Source: Candidatus Cloacimonadota bacterium (GTDB taxonomy: Bacteria; Cloacimonadota; Cloacimonadia; Cloacimonadales; WRIO01). From it: a stretch of DNA of 45,034 nt. The notes beneath the pieces are model-generated. The model ran no database searches, was not told the origin of the DNA, and worked only from the letters and a program-made list of their open reading frames with translations. This document shows positions 1-8,511 of this stretch, in pieces. The stretch's first letter is position 1; each line of letters begins with the position of its first letter. Position numbers and translations under genes: made by a program. The stretch spans positions 1 through 45,034 of the forward strand of contig WRLO01000021.1 of the NCBI GenBank assembly GCA_009777575.1, given 5' to 3'.

Positions 1-805
1 AGCCTCCAATTACTTGTAATATAATTAGTTATCATTACTAATTGGTGCTACTATACAAAATGCCGTTTTCTTAGCAAGGTCTTTCTTCGCTTTTTCCAAG
101 AAAAAGCAAATTATTTATAGTTGCTATGTGTTTATATATCATAAAGTTATAAAACAGAGGAGAGGCGTCTCAAAAGAAAATGTAAAAAGATTCTAACGTG
201 CTTATTTAACAATGAAAAAAGCCGACATTTCGAGCAAATTCAACAGAAATTCACAAAGGCAAAAATTCCTCTTCAAAATTTCTCATCTTTTTCTGCCGAT
301 TTTTTGCAAAAATAAATCTGATTTTTTTTGGGCTAAAAATAATTAAGGAAAAAAATATATAGATTGGCTTTGTGATAGCATTTTTTAGGATGTAAATAAC
401 CTCTTGATAGCAAAAGAATAGGGAAAATTTTTACCCTTTTTTTACCACCTTTCTTACCGAAATGCAGTTGGGGCAATGGTACCTAAGGCTTACGAATGAC
501 ATTGGCAATTAATATACATAAATGACATGTCCAGAGAGACTTGTGGTGTCTGAAGCCCAGAATGTGTGGAACTTTCCTTCGTATTTTCTCAAACATTATC
601 GTAAAATATACCCTTTTTTACCATTTCTATCGAACTTTACTTCAGCACTATATTGATATAACGCCTTATATATTAACCATATACAGTATATTTGCATCGC
701 TCAAACTTTAAATGACCCCTTTATCAAGAGGTCAGAGAAAATGATTGATAAAAGAAACTCAAAAAAAATCTTGACTTTTTAACCCTATTTGAAAAAACTG
801 ATCTT
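1..805. other. Left-end stretch without a convincing gene
   Basis: No open frame here has convincing coding character. The sequence is AT-rich, with short T and A runs. It ends with a diverged copy of a ~100-bp element also found near 6.02-6.12 kb, described separately. Short frames around 440-510 and 530-660 look like gene debris rather than a working gene. A TTGACT at 771-776 and an AT-rich TAAAAT at 810-815 do not have standard promoter spacing, so I do not call a promoter. Confidence 0.5.
631..738 (+). repeat. Diverged ~100-bp element, copy A (gene tail remnant)
   Basis: This segment aligns with 6025-6117. Shared blocks include CGAACTTTACTT, TATTG..ATAACGC, AACCA..TATA and CTCAAACTTT, followed by a CCCCTTTA-like stretch. 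In one frame both copies end a reading frame with a related tail: ELYFSTILI-stop here and ELYFGTVLA-stop in copy B. They therefore look like the 3' ends of two decayed relatives of one gene plus the DNA downstream of it. I do not recognise the family. Confidence 0.5.
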
Positions 806-934
806 ATGATAAAATTAATTAATTCATATTTTCAAAATGACTTTATTAGAGTAGTGATATGCTTCGAAAAGCAGAATTTGATGGTTGCTGAGGGTAATAG
901 CTACGTAAATTGGAGCGACATTAATGAGGCATAA
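806..934 (+). CDS. Small 42-aa ORF, unknown or gene fragment
   Basis: An ATG frame of 42 codons ends three bases before the next gene's ATG (TAACAAATG). The peptide begins MIKLINSYFQNDF and ends NSYVNWSDINEA. It has a mixed, protein-like composition with no signal peptide or membrane segment. The close spacing suggests coupling to the DUF6155-like gene downstream. No good ribosome-binding site precedes the ATG, so it may instead be the tail of a truncated gene. Function unknown. Confidence 0.35.
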   Translation: MIKLINSYFQNDFIRVVICFEKQNLMVAEGNSYVNWSDINEA

Positions 935-937
935 CAA

Positions 938-1468
938 ATGACTATCAGAGAATTAAAGAAAATTTTGAAAGACTCCACAAAAGATGAGTTGCTTTTGCTC
1001 ATAATTGATCTTTTGAAAGTATGCCCCCAAGCAAAGGATTTTCTAACTATAAAATTTTCAAGCCAAGATAATATCAAAAAAGTGTTTGAAGAATACAAAA
1101 AGACACTATTAAATTCATTTTATCCCGATAATGAGTATGGTGAATTGAATTTACGACAAGCTAAAAAAACAATCTCAGACTTCACAAAAATATCAACAGA
1201 TAAAGTTATGATTATTGACATAATGCTTTTTTTTGTGGAATTATGTGTTAAGGTTACGGCAGATTATCTTGAGCTTGATAGGGAAATTTTTATAAGTACA
1301 GAAACTATGTTTCAAAATGTTGTTCTAATGATAAATGAAAGTGAACAAGAAATCTTTGAACAATTTTCAAATCGTTTGAAATGGGTAATCGATAAAGCTG
1401 TTGAAGGCTGGGGATTTCAAGATACCTTGTTGGAGATTTATAACGATATTAGATTTTTAGAAATTTAA
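938..1468 (+). CDS. Hypothetical protein, DUF6155-like
   Basis: This 176-aa soluble, helix-rich protein has no signal peptide. Its start (MTIRELKKILKDSTKDEL) resembles what I recall of DUF6155 proteins, which begin with a similar LKK.L..L.KEQL pattern and continue with a helical region; the assignment is tentative. A GAGG precedes the ATG by about eight bases. The 42-aa ORF upstream almost touches it, and a methyltransferase gene follows after 36 bases, so the three may share a transcript. No catalytic motif is visible and the function is unknown. Confidence 0.6.
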   Translation: MTIRELKKILKDSTKDELLLLIIDLLKVCPQAKDFLTIKFSSQDNIKKVFEEYKKTLLNSFYPDNEYGELNLRQAKKTISDFTKISTDKVMIIDIMLFFVELCVKVTADYLELDREIFISTETMFQNVVLMINESEQEIFEQFSNRLKWVIDKAVEGWGFQDTLLEIYNDIRFLEI

Positions 1469-1504
1469 ATTAGTTAGTAAAAAAATATAAGGACAGTGAT
1501 ATTT

Positions 1505-2173
1505 ATGGTATTGATGAGACTTATAAGAAAATTTAAGAATATAGGTATCAGTGGAGCATTTGCCAGATGGTATGACAAAAACACTAAAGCTAATAGAATA
1601 GGTGAAATGCAGTCTTATGCAAAAGAAGTGTCGAAATTTATTACAGAACAATCCACCGTTTTAGAAGTAGCCCCCGGTCCAGGTTATTTTGCTATAGAGT
1701 TAGCCAAAATGGGTAATTATCACATCACAGGCATGGATATAAGTCTAGATTTTGTAGAGATATGTAAAACAAATGCACAGCATGAAAAAGTAACTATAGA
1801 CTTTATACAAGGCAATGTATCAGAAATGCCTTTTGATGAATGTTTTTTTAATTTTGTTTTTTGTTCTGCAGCTTTTAAGAATTTCAAAGAGCCTGTAAAA
1901 TCATTAACAGAAATATATAGGGTGTTGAGAAAAGATGGCGTCTGCTTGATTGTCGATATGAATAGAGAATCCTCAAAGGAAGCACTTAATGAAGAAGCTA
2001 GTAAAATAAGCAAAACAGGCTTTGAAAGATGGTTTATGAGAACCGCATTTAAAGGATTATGCAAAGGAGCGCACTCAAAAAAGGAAATTGAAGAAATGGT
2101 AAAACCAACTTTATTTCAAAAATGTGATATAAAAGAAGAGGGGATTACGCTTTATATTTATCTATATAAATGA
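1505..2173 (+). CDS. Class I SAM-dependent methyltransferase
   Basis: This is a Methyltransf_11/UbiE-like protein of about 222 aa. Motif I (VLEVAPGPGYFAIEL) binds S-adenosylmethionine, followed by an acidic residue at the end of the second strand (TGMDIS). The post-motif region FNFVFCSAAFKNF and the segment EIYRVLRKDGVCLIVDM match the 'bad at ending with LkpGG' signature of small-molecule methyltransferases. I chose ATG 1505 because AAGGA at 1489-1493 sits about 11 bases upstream; a GTG at 1496 in the same frame lies too close to it. The substrate cannot be told. The 18-base gap to the next gene suggests co-transcription. Confidence 0.8.
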   Translation: MVLMRLIRKFKNIGISGAFARWYDKNTKANRIGEMQSYAKEVSKFITEQSTVLEVAPGPGYFAIELAKMGNYHITGMDISLDFVEICKTNAQHEKVTIDFIQGNVSEMPFDECFFNFVFCSAAFKNFKEPVKSLTEIYRVLRKDGVCLIVDMNRESSKEALNEEASKISKTGFERWFMRTAFKGLCKGAHSKKEIEEMVKPTLFQKCDIKEEGITLYIYLYK

Positions 2174-2188
2174 AAAAAGGAATGAATT

Positions 2189-2557
2189 TTGATAAAATCT
2201 ATAATCGGTATATCTTATGACTGCCCCAATGCCAACGAATTAGCAGATTTTTTTGTAAAACTCACTGGCTGGAAAAAAGAATTATCAAGTGAAGAATGGG
2301 CTGGATTACGAACTCCAGAGGGTATATTGCTGGTTTTTCAAACAGTGGAAAATTATAAGCCACCTACATGGCCTTGGGAAGCTGGTAAATAACAGCAGAT
2401 GGCTCATATTGATTTTCTTGTAGATGATTTAAAAGAAGCTGAGGAGCTTGCAACAAAAAATGGTGCAGTAAAATCTGAAGTCCAATTTTATGAGACGTCT
2501 ACAGTAATGTTTGACCCAGCAGGTCATCCGTTTTGTTTATCAACGGTTAAACAGTAA
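2189..2557 (+). pseudogene. Glyoxalase-fold (VOC) gene split by an in-frame TAA
   Basis: Starting at TTG 2189, the frame encodes 67 residues typical of a VOC/glyoxalase-like protein (SYDCPNANELADFFVKLTGW, then WPWEAGK). It stops at TAA 2390-2392. The same frame continues without shift (QQMAHIDFLVDDLKEAEELA ... FDPAGHPFCLSTVKQ) to a second TAA at 2555-2557. Together the halves give a normal ~122-aa single VOC domain, so one nonsense change, most simply CAA to TAA, broke the gene. Metal-ligand residues cannot be assigned with certainty. The TTG start lacks a strong ribosome-binding site. Readthrough or a sequencing error are the alternatives. Confidence 0.75.
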
Positions 2558-2564
2558 CAGCAAT

Positions 2565-3368
2565 ATGACCCTAAAACCTTTAACAATTGATTTATTACTT
2601 TACCCCGCTGAATTGCATTCATTTATTTTAGGAGCAAAAATATATGACAGTAGTTGTTCTCCTCATGCAAAGGTGATTTATATTGATAAAGATGATGGTT
2701 ATTTTTTGAAATCAAGTCAAGTTGGCTCTAAGAAGTTACAAGATGAAGTAGAGCTGACTCAATATTTTCATAAAAAAGGTTTAGCACCTGAAGCCCTTGC
2801 TTATATTACTAATGAATGTGATCATGACTGGCTTTTGACCACGAAAATACAAGGTGATGACTGTACAACTTCAAAATACCTTGATCATCCAGAAAGGCTT
2901 TGTGATACTATTGCAGAGCAGCTTGTCTTGCTTCACAATATGGATTTTTCAGATTGTCCCGTTCAAAATCACACAGATAGGTATTTAAAAACTGCTGAGT
3001 ACAACAAACAAACCGACAATTTTGATAAAAGCTATTTCCCAGACAGTTTCGGTTATGAGAGTCCTGAAGAAGCGTGGGTTGTGATTCAGAAATACAAAAA
3101 TTTACTCAAAACAGAAATTCTTTTACATGGCGATTATTGCCTTCCGAATATTATTTTGAAAGACTGGAAATTTAGTGGGTTTGTTGACCTAGACAGCGGA
3201 GGTGTAGGTGATCGACATGTGGATGTGTTCTGGGGAATATGGACTTTGTGGTATAACCTAAGGACTGACAAATTTCGTCAGCGATTTATTGATGTATATG
3301 GTAGAGATATAATTAACGAGGATTTACTTCGATTGGTCGCAGCGATTGAAGTGTTTACTTGGTGTTGA
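2565..3368 (+). CDS. Aminoglycoside O-phosphotransferase (APH(3')-like)
   Basis: This 267-aa protein has the length and fold signature of the APH(3') kinases that phosphorylate aminoglycosides with ATP. The Brenner motif HGDYCLPN (His188-Asn195) carries the catalytic Asp190, and FVDLDSGG (Asp208) supplies the Mg-binding Asp of the DFG-like motif. The C-terminal part (DLLRLVAAIEVF) matches the family. The ATG at 2565 lies eight bases after the VOC pseudogene stop and replaces an in-frame TTG at 2511 that lies inside that gene. Whether it confers resistance or acts on another hydroxylated substrate cannot be told. The C-terminal end is slightly short, so the tail may be altered. Confidence 0.8.
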   Translation: MTLKPLTIDLLLYPAELHSFILGAKIYDSSCSPHAKVIYIDKDDGYFLKSSQVGSKKLQDEVELTQYFHKKGLAPEALAYITNECDHDWLLTTKIQGDDCTTSKYLDHPERLCDTIAEQLVLLHNMDFSDCPVQNHTDRYLKTAEYNKQTDNFDKSYFPDSFGYESPEEAWVVIQKYKNLLKTEILLHGDYCLPNIILKDWKFSGFVDLDSGGVGDRHVDVFWGIWTLWYNLRTDKFRQRFIDVYGRDIINEDLLRLVAAIEVFTWC

Positions 3369-3517
3369 TGTTGAAATAGAAATGACAAAGAAATTAAACA
3401 TTGCTAAAAACGAAATAACTTTAAAATCTATTCGGATAACATACTAATGAACAATGGATTTACAAAAGACAAAAGATGGGAATTATAGAAAAATTTTGAA
3501 TGATTGAATTTTAAATT

Positions 3518-3994
3518 TTACAAATTTTTCATCATAAGATAGTCATCATTTGTATCATCAATCTTTTCTCCAATTACTTTGTATCCCAGCCTTTCATAAA
3601 AATAGTAAGCAGGGTTCTCTTTATGCACGGAAAGTGATGTTTGTTTATATTCATACTGGCGGAGTAACTCAAAAAGATATTTCATGAGTTTAGTTCCGAT
3701 ACCTTGCCTTCTAAACTCTGGCAATATAGATATCGCCAACTCTGGAGTATCATTGTCTATATGTCCATAACCAGCTATTATTCTTGTCCAAGCCATACCG
3801 ACAATCTTTCCAGCATTTTCAGCAACTACCCCGCAATCGTCAATACCACCAAAATCTTTTACATATATATATATTTCTGGTCTAAATATTATATCACGAG
3901 GTGGAGGTGGGAATCCAGTATCAAAGTATATTGCATGATATAAAAAAAACTCAAGTAATGGATAATCTGCTTTTTGTATTTCTCTGAATTGCAT
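3518..3994 (-). CDS. GNAT family N-acetyltransferase
   Basis: This ~158-aa single-domain protein transfers an acetyl group from acetyl-CoA. The acetyl-CoA binding motif A is clear in ISILPEFRRQGIGTKLMKYL (R/Q-x-x-G-x-G/A). The C-terminal motif YFYERLGYKVIGE is the usual motif B. The start at 3994 follows an AGGTG; a GTG two codons upstream overlaps that site and is less likely. It faces away from the phosphotransferase gene and lies downstream of a frameshifted mini-lipoprotein on the same strand. The substrate is unknown. A proline-rich insert (GFPPPPRD) near residue 30 is unusual. Confidence 0.85.
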   Translation of the reverse strand: MQFREIQKADYPLLEFFLYHAIYFDTGFPPPPRDIIFRPEIYIYVKDFGGIDDCGVVAENAGKIVGMAWTRIIAGYGHIDNDTPELAISILPEFRRQGIGTKLMKYLFELLRQYEYKQTSLSVHKENPAYYFYERLGYKVIGEKIDDTNDDYLMMKNL

Positions 3995-4082
3995 AAACAC
4001 CTATATCAATATCTGGAAATTTTCACGATAATTCTATACACCATTTTTATTTTCTTATGATCGACACTCATCTCACAGTGAC

Positions 4083-4266
4083 TTATTCAACATGTTTTTC
4101 ATAAACAAGAAATTGATATTTTATACTTTCTTTTGTCTCAAAAATTTCACTTTCTTCTATCAAGCCCCATGAAGGAATATTAATGATCTGTAGTTTTTTT
4201 GTCACTACAATATCCTAAAAATAGCAAAATAAAGAGTGTCAATAAAATAAAAGTTTTAATTTCCAC
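4083..4266 (-). pseudogene. Frameshifted small lipoprotein remnant
   Basis: Read on the minus strand from GTG 4266, the frame gives a lipoprotein signal peptide with a lipobox ending LFLGYC, then SDKK, and stops a few codons later. Removing one base from a run of seven A restores a frame that continues KLQIINIPSWGLIEES ... FLVYEKHVE to a stop at 4083. The restored product would be about 60 aa. An AGAGG lies just upstream of the GTG. The one-base slip in a homopolymer could be a mutation, phase variation or a sequencing error. No family recognised. Confidence 0.5.
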
Positions 4267-4630
4267 CTCTCTATATTCTTAATAATGCCAATGAAAAAAT
4301 TCTGTGATTTTTGTCAAATAAATTGGTAATCTAGATATCCAGCTTGTAGAAAAAACCTATTTTCCACCTCGTCAATATCTTCTTTTTTAACACCGAGAAG
4401 TAAAATAATTGACATACCAAATTATATGAAGAGAATAATCGATTGGGATAAATGAATTTTTCAGCAGGCATTAACTAAATCTGGAATTTTCCCTATTTAT
4501 TATAAAAGGAGAAAAATAAGTCTTGACAAAAACACCTTAATTAAATAATTGGTATTTGTATTGAAGGAAAATTCTAATAAGAAAGAAATCCCCTAGCTTA
4601 TGGATTCAAGAAATTAGGAGAAGAATACAG
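4267..4630. promoter_or_regulatory. Intergenic region with candidate -35 box
   Basis: This 364-base gap separates the minus-strand lipoprotein remnant from the plus-strand gene at 4631. A perfect TTGACA at 4523-4528 faces plus, but only weak AT-rich matches (TAATTG at 17-base spacing) can serve as a -10. GGAG at 4617-4620 precedes the ATG at 4631. I see no other gene here. Confidence 0.3.
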
Positions 4631-5386
4631 ATGAAAGGTTTTATCACAAAAAAGCAATTTTCGCTAATAACTATTCTCATCGTTGTGGGATTAAGTGTAT
4701 TTATCACGGCCTTTGTTACATCATTCAGGTTTTCACCGTCTCTAACCCTTGATGAAATGTATCAAGCTGCAGTTCTCGATGCTTTAATCTTTCAATCTGA
4801 CGACATTTATCCTTTGGTGTCGCTTATTCAAGGCGACCCGTTGACTACATGGAACGACACCGGGCAAGTCTTATTGGTCACTTGGAACGACACACCCGAA
4901 CTATACCCAAGAGATGCAACTGTAACAACGGAAGATTACGAAGTATGGACATTTACTGATAAAGAAATTGCTCAATGGTATCGATTGAATAACAAAGGTG
5001 TAAAAAATTGGGATTTGCGATTTAAACAGTTATTAGGCTTGCCGCCCAATACTTCATACTCTCATTTTACTGCTTTCTGGGTATCAACAGAAAACATACT
5101 TCGTCCTGCATATAATCAAGATGTTACTTTTCCTGAAATGCCTTCACATTTTGAAAGTACCGTTGACGAGACTTTCTTGCACTGGTTTAATAATAATAAG
5201 CTATTTTCCTATTTTGAAGAGCTTTATCCATGGACAAGGCTTGGATACACTTATGATTGGGGAAGTAGTTACACAAATTACGGTTTAACCGAGTTTATTG
5301 TCCTTCCCAATACTTCTGTTAATGTAAAATTCACCCTGAGCACAAATGAGTTTTTGAAATTTTTGGAAAGTCAAATTATTGATTGA
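4631..5386 (+). CDS. Membrane-anchored or secreted hypothetical protein
   Basis: The 251-aa product has an N-terminal hydrophobic segment (residues ~11-33, ITILIVVGLSVFITAFV) that acts as a signal peptide or anchor; the rest is polar and aromatic-rich and should lie outside the cytoplasm. Stretches such as VLLVTWNDTPELYP, EVWTFTDKEIAQWY, HFTAFWVSTENILRPAY and YPWTRLGYTYDW look like a conserved uncharacterised family, but I cannot name it or give a function. GGAG ten bases before the ATG supports the start. It stands alone, with a minus-strand gene downstream. Confidence 0.75.
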   Translation: MKGFITKKQFSLITILIVVGLSVFITAFVTSFRFSPSLTLDEMYQAAVLDALIFQSDDIYPLVSLIQGDPLTTWNDTGQVLLVTWNDTPELYPRDATVTTEDYEVWTFTDKEIAQWYRLNNKGVKNWDLRFKQLLGLPPNTSYSHFTAFWVSTENILRPAYNQDVTFPEMPSHFESTVDETFLHWFNNNKLFSYFEELYPWTRLGYTYDWGSSYTNYGLTEFIVLPNTSVNVKFTLSTNEFLKFLESQIID

Positions 5387-5455
5387 GCAGGGAAATATGT
5401 GTAAACAATGATTTGGATATTGACATCTGTTATGGCTCCTTCAACAAATTTATAA

Positions 5456-5728
5456 TTAGCATATTTCAATATAATCTTTCATGTCTTCAAGCGGTGAGTC
5501 AAAATCGTCAGTTATCCAAATTTTACCATTTAAATACCACAGAAATCTTTCATCGTTTTTTTGTTTTTGTTTAAATTCGGTTATTAATCGATTTTTATCG
5601 CTGTTAATTATCATTTTTAAATAATCTTCTACAGCATCCTTTAAATCAATCCCCAAATCATTTCGATTGATTTGGGATCTTGTGAATAATTCTGCATCAC
5701 TAACTAAGTTCTTATGCAAGTCTGACAT
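5456..5728 (-). CDS. Small hypothetical protein (90 aa)
   Basis: This soluble 90-aa protein is charged and contains a helical N-terminal half and a C-terminal piece with WYLNGKIWITDDFDSPLED. A GGAG about ten bases upstream of the ATG supports the start. The length and the WITDDFD segment recall small accessory or antitoxin-like proteins of accessory regions, but no toxin-like partner is adjacent and I cannot assign a family. It converges on the secreted hypothetical gene at 4631-5386. Confidence 0.5.
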   Translation of the reverse strand: MSDLHKNLVSDAELFTRSQINRNDLGIDLKDAVEDYLKMIINSDKNRLITEFKQKQKNDERFLWYLNGKIWITDDFDSPLEDMKDYIEIC

Positions 5729-5835
5729 GTTTTATATACTCCTAAAGTACTAAAATATTCAAATGAGAACAAGATGACACCTCAAAGGTCTGCTACGATT
5801 GCTTGAATAGTAAGTTATAAAACATTTAATGTGTG

Positions 5836-6055
5836 TTTTACCAGAATATATGGTTGTGCTGATTATCATAATTTGAATATATGTTTATTACATAACACGA
5901 GCATGCTGAGGTATCTATGGCACTTTCCAAAATGCAAAAAGATATACTGGTGGCGCTCAATACACAAATTGAATGATGGATGGATATCGTATAGGGCAGA
6001 TTGGAAAAAGAATTTAGGATTTACCGAACTTTACTTTGGCACAGTATTGGCATAA
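5836..6055 (+). pseudogene. Remnant of a gene ending ELYFGTVLA
   Basis: Three short frames must be joined to read this region. One contains GIYGTFQNAKRYTGGAQYTN, another resumes with NDGW..., and the last ends GFTELYFGTVLA-stop. The DGW...ADW stretch faintly recalls DUF1566-like domains, but that is weak. Copy A at 631-738 carries the corresponding tail. It is best described as a decayed gene, with no function claimed. Confidence 0.4.
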
Positions 6056-6117
6056 CGCTTTAAATAACCAGATATAATACAGTTACATCTCTCAAACTTT
6101 TTATATCCCCTTTAATG
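6025..6117 (+). repeat. Diverged ~100-bp element, copy B
   Basis: This is the partner of 631-738, covering the last codons of the decayed gene and ~60 bases beyond it (ATAACGC, AACCAGATATAATAC, CTCAAACTTT). It shows roughly two thirds identity by eye. The two copies bracket the 0.7-6.0 kb accessory stretch in direct orientation. Confidence 0.5.
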
Positions 6118-6181
6118 GTTCTGGGGTTGCGGTCTTATATTAATCATAAATCAATTTCAAACTATAAATTTCAAATTTTCC

Positions 6182-6209
6182 TTGACAAAAAACATAAGAA
6201 TAATAAAAT
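6182..6209 (+). promoter_or_regulatory. Sigma-70-like promoter of the glycogen genes
   Basis: TTGACA (6182-6187) and TAAAAT (6204-6209) are separated by 16 bases. Initiation would fall near 6216. GGAGG at 6237-6241 precedes the ATG at 6249. This is the best-formed promoter seen in the window and would drive the debranching enzyme and glycogen synthase. Confidence 0.6.
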
Positions 6210-6248
6210 AGGAAAAAATAGTATATAAAAACTCACGGAGGTCAATAA

Positions 6249-8495
6249 ATGGCTGACTATTTTATGGAAACGCAAGCTCACGAGTGGATATTATCCGCTC
6301 AAAATGGAGCTTATGCTCTTGGCACTGGAAATCTATTGAATCAAAGAAAATATAATGGATTACTTGTAAAAAGTGATAGTGAATTTCAAAGAATCATGCT
6401 GGTGTCAGGAATTGAAGAAGAAATCAATTGGCGTGGTGACAAGTTTTTTATCGACAGTGCCCATTATAGCAACTGTATTTATCCAGAAGGATTTCTTCAT
6501 TTAGTGAAAAGCTGGTTACGTCCATATCCTGTTTTTCTTTATTCAGCATTACCGCACAATGAAGATATTCTAATTAAAAAAGAGATAATGATGCATGAAA
6601 ATAGCTCAACAGTATTAATAAAATATACAAATTTGGGTTCTCATACATTACATTTCAAGCTCAGACCAAAATTTGCAATGCGAAATCATCATCACTTAAA
6701 TGAGTTAGGAATATTTGATAAAGTCATGGCTCATTCAGATTTTAGAGAAATCGATAATACTCCCAACACAGCATTTTCTGTTCAAAGAATGGACACGAAT
6801 ACTATTGTTTTTGGTTGGTTACAACATGGTAAAGGGTTTCATGATAAAGTAATTTTCAGAAATGTTTTTTATCCATGGGATGCCTATAGAGGTTATCAGG
6901 CTACGGAGGATTTGATAGCTCCTTTAGGATTTGAGTTTGAACTGAAAGTCAATGAAACAAATTATCTGATGTTTTCAGATAAAGATATATCAGAGTCTCC
7001 AACAACAGCTGGAATACTATCTACACAATTGATGTTGGTCAATGAAATAGAAAAAAGATATTCAAAGTTACCAGAGCCTTTTGATTTGCCGGGTAAGAAA
7101 AAAAGAGAAGAGAAAAGTGAAGAAGAATCAATACTAACTTCCCTCGATTTCGGAGACAATGTTCTATTCAATCATGGAGATTATATGAAGATCTTGGAAC
7201 AGTCAATGAAGGATTTTCTAGCAAATGATGATATAATAGCAGGTTTTCCATGGTTTGGTGCCTGGGGCAGAGATACAATGATTTCACTCGAAGGTGTATT
7301 GCGACTCCCCAAAGGTGCAGAAACAGCTTTTACTATCCTTGAAAAATACGCAAAACAAATAAAAAATGGTCTAATTCCCAATATGTGTGGCGAGTCTCAT
7401 CAACAAGCAAATTATGTGTCTATAGATGCGACTCTATGGTTTTTGTTGAGACTATATGAAGTGTGCAAGGCATTAAATGATGGTTCTGTTGAATCTAAAA
7501 AAGTAAAGTTAGAAAGGTTGAAATATGTAATAAAGTTAGTCGAAGAAATATTAGAAGGTTTTTTAGAAACTAAAGAAAAAAAAGAAGTTTCTACTTCATC
7601 TAAACGAGTAGCGCAGAAGCATATCCCTAAAGATTATTTTATTAGAGATGATGGTCTCTTGGAATTGAGTGAAAATTTTGCTTGGGCTACATGGATGGAT
7701 GCCAAAGTCTATGATATGCCCGTAACACCACGAAATGGGGCGCCAGTTGAGATAAATGCACTTCTTTTCAATGGAATATGTGCTTATGAAATGATGATAG
7801 AGGCACACAACACTCTGAGCCCTGATAAAGAAAAAATAATGTCCAACCAGTCTTATTTAGAGATGGGGGCAAAAATCAAACAATCGTTCAATAAATTTTG
7901 GATAGGAGATTTTTTATCTGACAGGATAGTTGGAGAAGAACCTATCAGAGAATATAGACCCAATGCTCTTATTGCGACATCATTGCCTTTTACGGATAGA
8001 TTGTTAACTTTGGATAAAATACAACAAGTATACGATAAAGCTCATACAGAACTCTTTACTCCATATGGAATAAGAAGCCTCTCAGCAAAAGATTTCAAGT
8101 TCAAAAGAAAATATATTGGAGGCATAGAAGAGCGTGACAAGGCTTATCATCAAGGAACTGTATGGGGATGGTTATTGCTACCATTTGCGAAGACTTATCT
8201 TTGGGCAAATCCATTTAAACCTATCCAAGATACAGTTCAACATCTTGCATATTTAGTTGATAAACTAAGAAATGGCTACATAAGGGGTCATATAGCATCA
8301 GTTGCAGAAGTATGGGATGGGGATAAACCCCATTTTCCTAAAGGCTGTCCAGCGCAAGCTTGGAGTGTATCGGCAATTTATTGCATTGAGTGTATTATAA
8401 TGGAAATGCAAGGGTTAAGAATACCGACAGCCACTCTAACACTGAAAAATGAAAACTACAAACGAATATCAATGACAATGTCGGAAAGAAATTGA
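6249..8495 (+). CDS. Glycogen debranching enzyme (amylo-alpha-1,6-glucosidase)
   Basis: This 748-aa cytoplasmic enzyme hydrolyses alpha-1,6 branch points of glycogen. It has the two-part structure of bacterial GDE proteins: a beta-rich N-terminal domain (residues ~15-270) and an (alpha/alpha)6-barrel GH133 domain (~300-735). Family signatures in the barrel are AGFPWFGAWGRDTMISLEG, the segment RPNALIATSLPFTDRLL, HQGTVWGWLLLPFAKTYL and AEVWDGDKPHFPKGCPAQAW near the end. A lysine/glutamate-rich linker (KKKREEKSEEES) lies near residue 285. The length is normal for the family. A strong GGAGG precedes the ATG, and glycogen synthase follows after 16 bases, forming an operon. Confidence 0.92.
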   Translation: MADYFMETQAHEWILSAQNGAYALGTGNLLNQRKYNGLLVKSDSEFQRIMLVSGIEEEINWRGDKFFIDSAHYSNCIYPEGFLHLVKSWLRPYPVFLYSALPHNEDILIKKEIMMHENSSTVLIKYTNLGSHTLHFKLRPKFAMRNHHHLNELGIFDKVMAHSDFREIDNTPNTAFSVQRMDTNTIVFGWLQHGKGFHDKVIFRNVFYPWDAYRGYQATEDLIAPLGFEFELKVNETNYLMFSDKDISESPTTAGILSTQLMLVNEIEKRYSKLPEPFDLPGKKKREEKSEEESILTSLDFGDNVLFNHGDYMKILEQSMKDFLANDDIIAGFPWFGAWGRDTMISLEGVLRLPKGAETAFTILEKYAKQIKNGLIPNMCGESHQQANYVSIDATLWFLLRLYEVCKALNDGSVESKKVKLERLKYVIKLVEEILEGFLETKEKKEVSTSSKRVAQKHIPKDYFIRDDGLLELSENFAWATWMDAKVYDMPVTPRNGAPVEINALLFNGICAYEMMIEAHNTLSPDKEKIMSNQSYLEMGAKIKQSFNKFWIGDFLSDRIVGEEPIREYRPNALIATSLPFTDRLLTLDKIQQVYDKAHTELFTPYGIRSLSAKDFKFKRKYIGGIEERDKAYHQGTVWGWLLLPFAKTYLWANPFKPIQDTVQHLAYLVDKLRNGYIRGHIASVAEVWDGDKPHFPKGCPAQAWSVSAIYCIECIIMEMQGLRIPTATLTLKNENYKRISMTMSERN

Positions 8496-8511
8496 AATAA
8501 AGGTGGAAAAA

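Noticed and set aside
2511..2564. In-frame TTG start for the phosphotransferase, giving 18 extra residues
   Set aside because: Those residues lie inside the 3' end of the glyoxalase-fold pseudogene, and ATG 2565 gives a normal family length.
5383..5574. Plus-strand 63-aa frame overlapping the minus-strand 90-aa gene
   Set aside because: No ribosome-binding site; low complexity; the minus-strand frame has a better start and composition.
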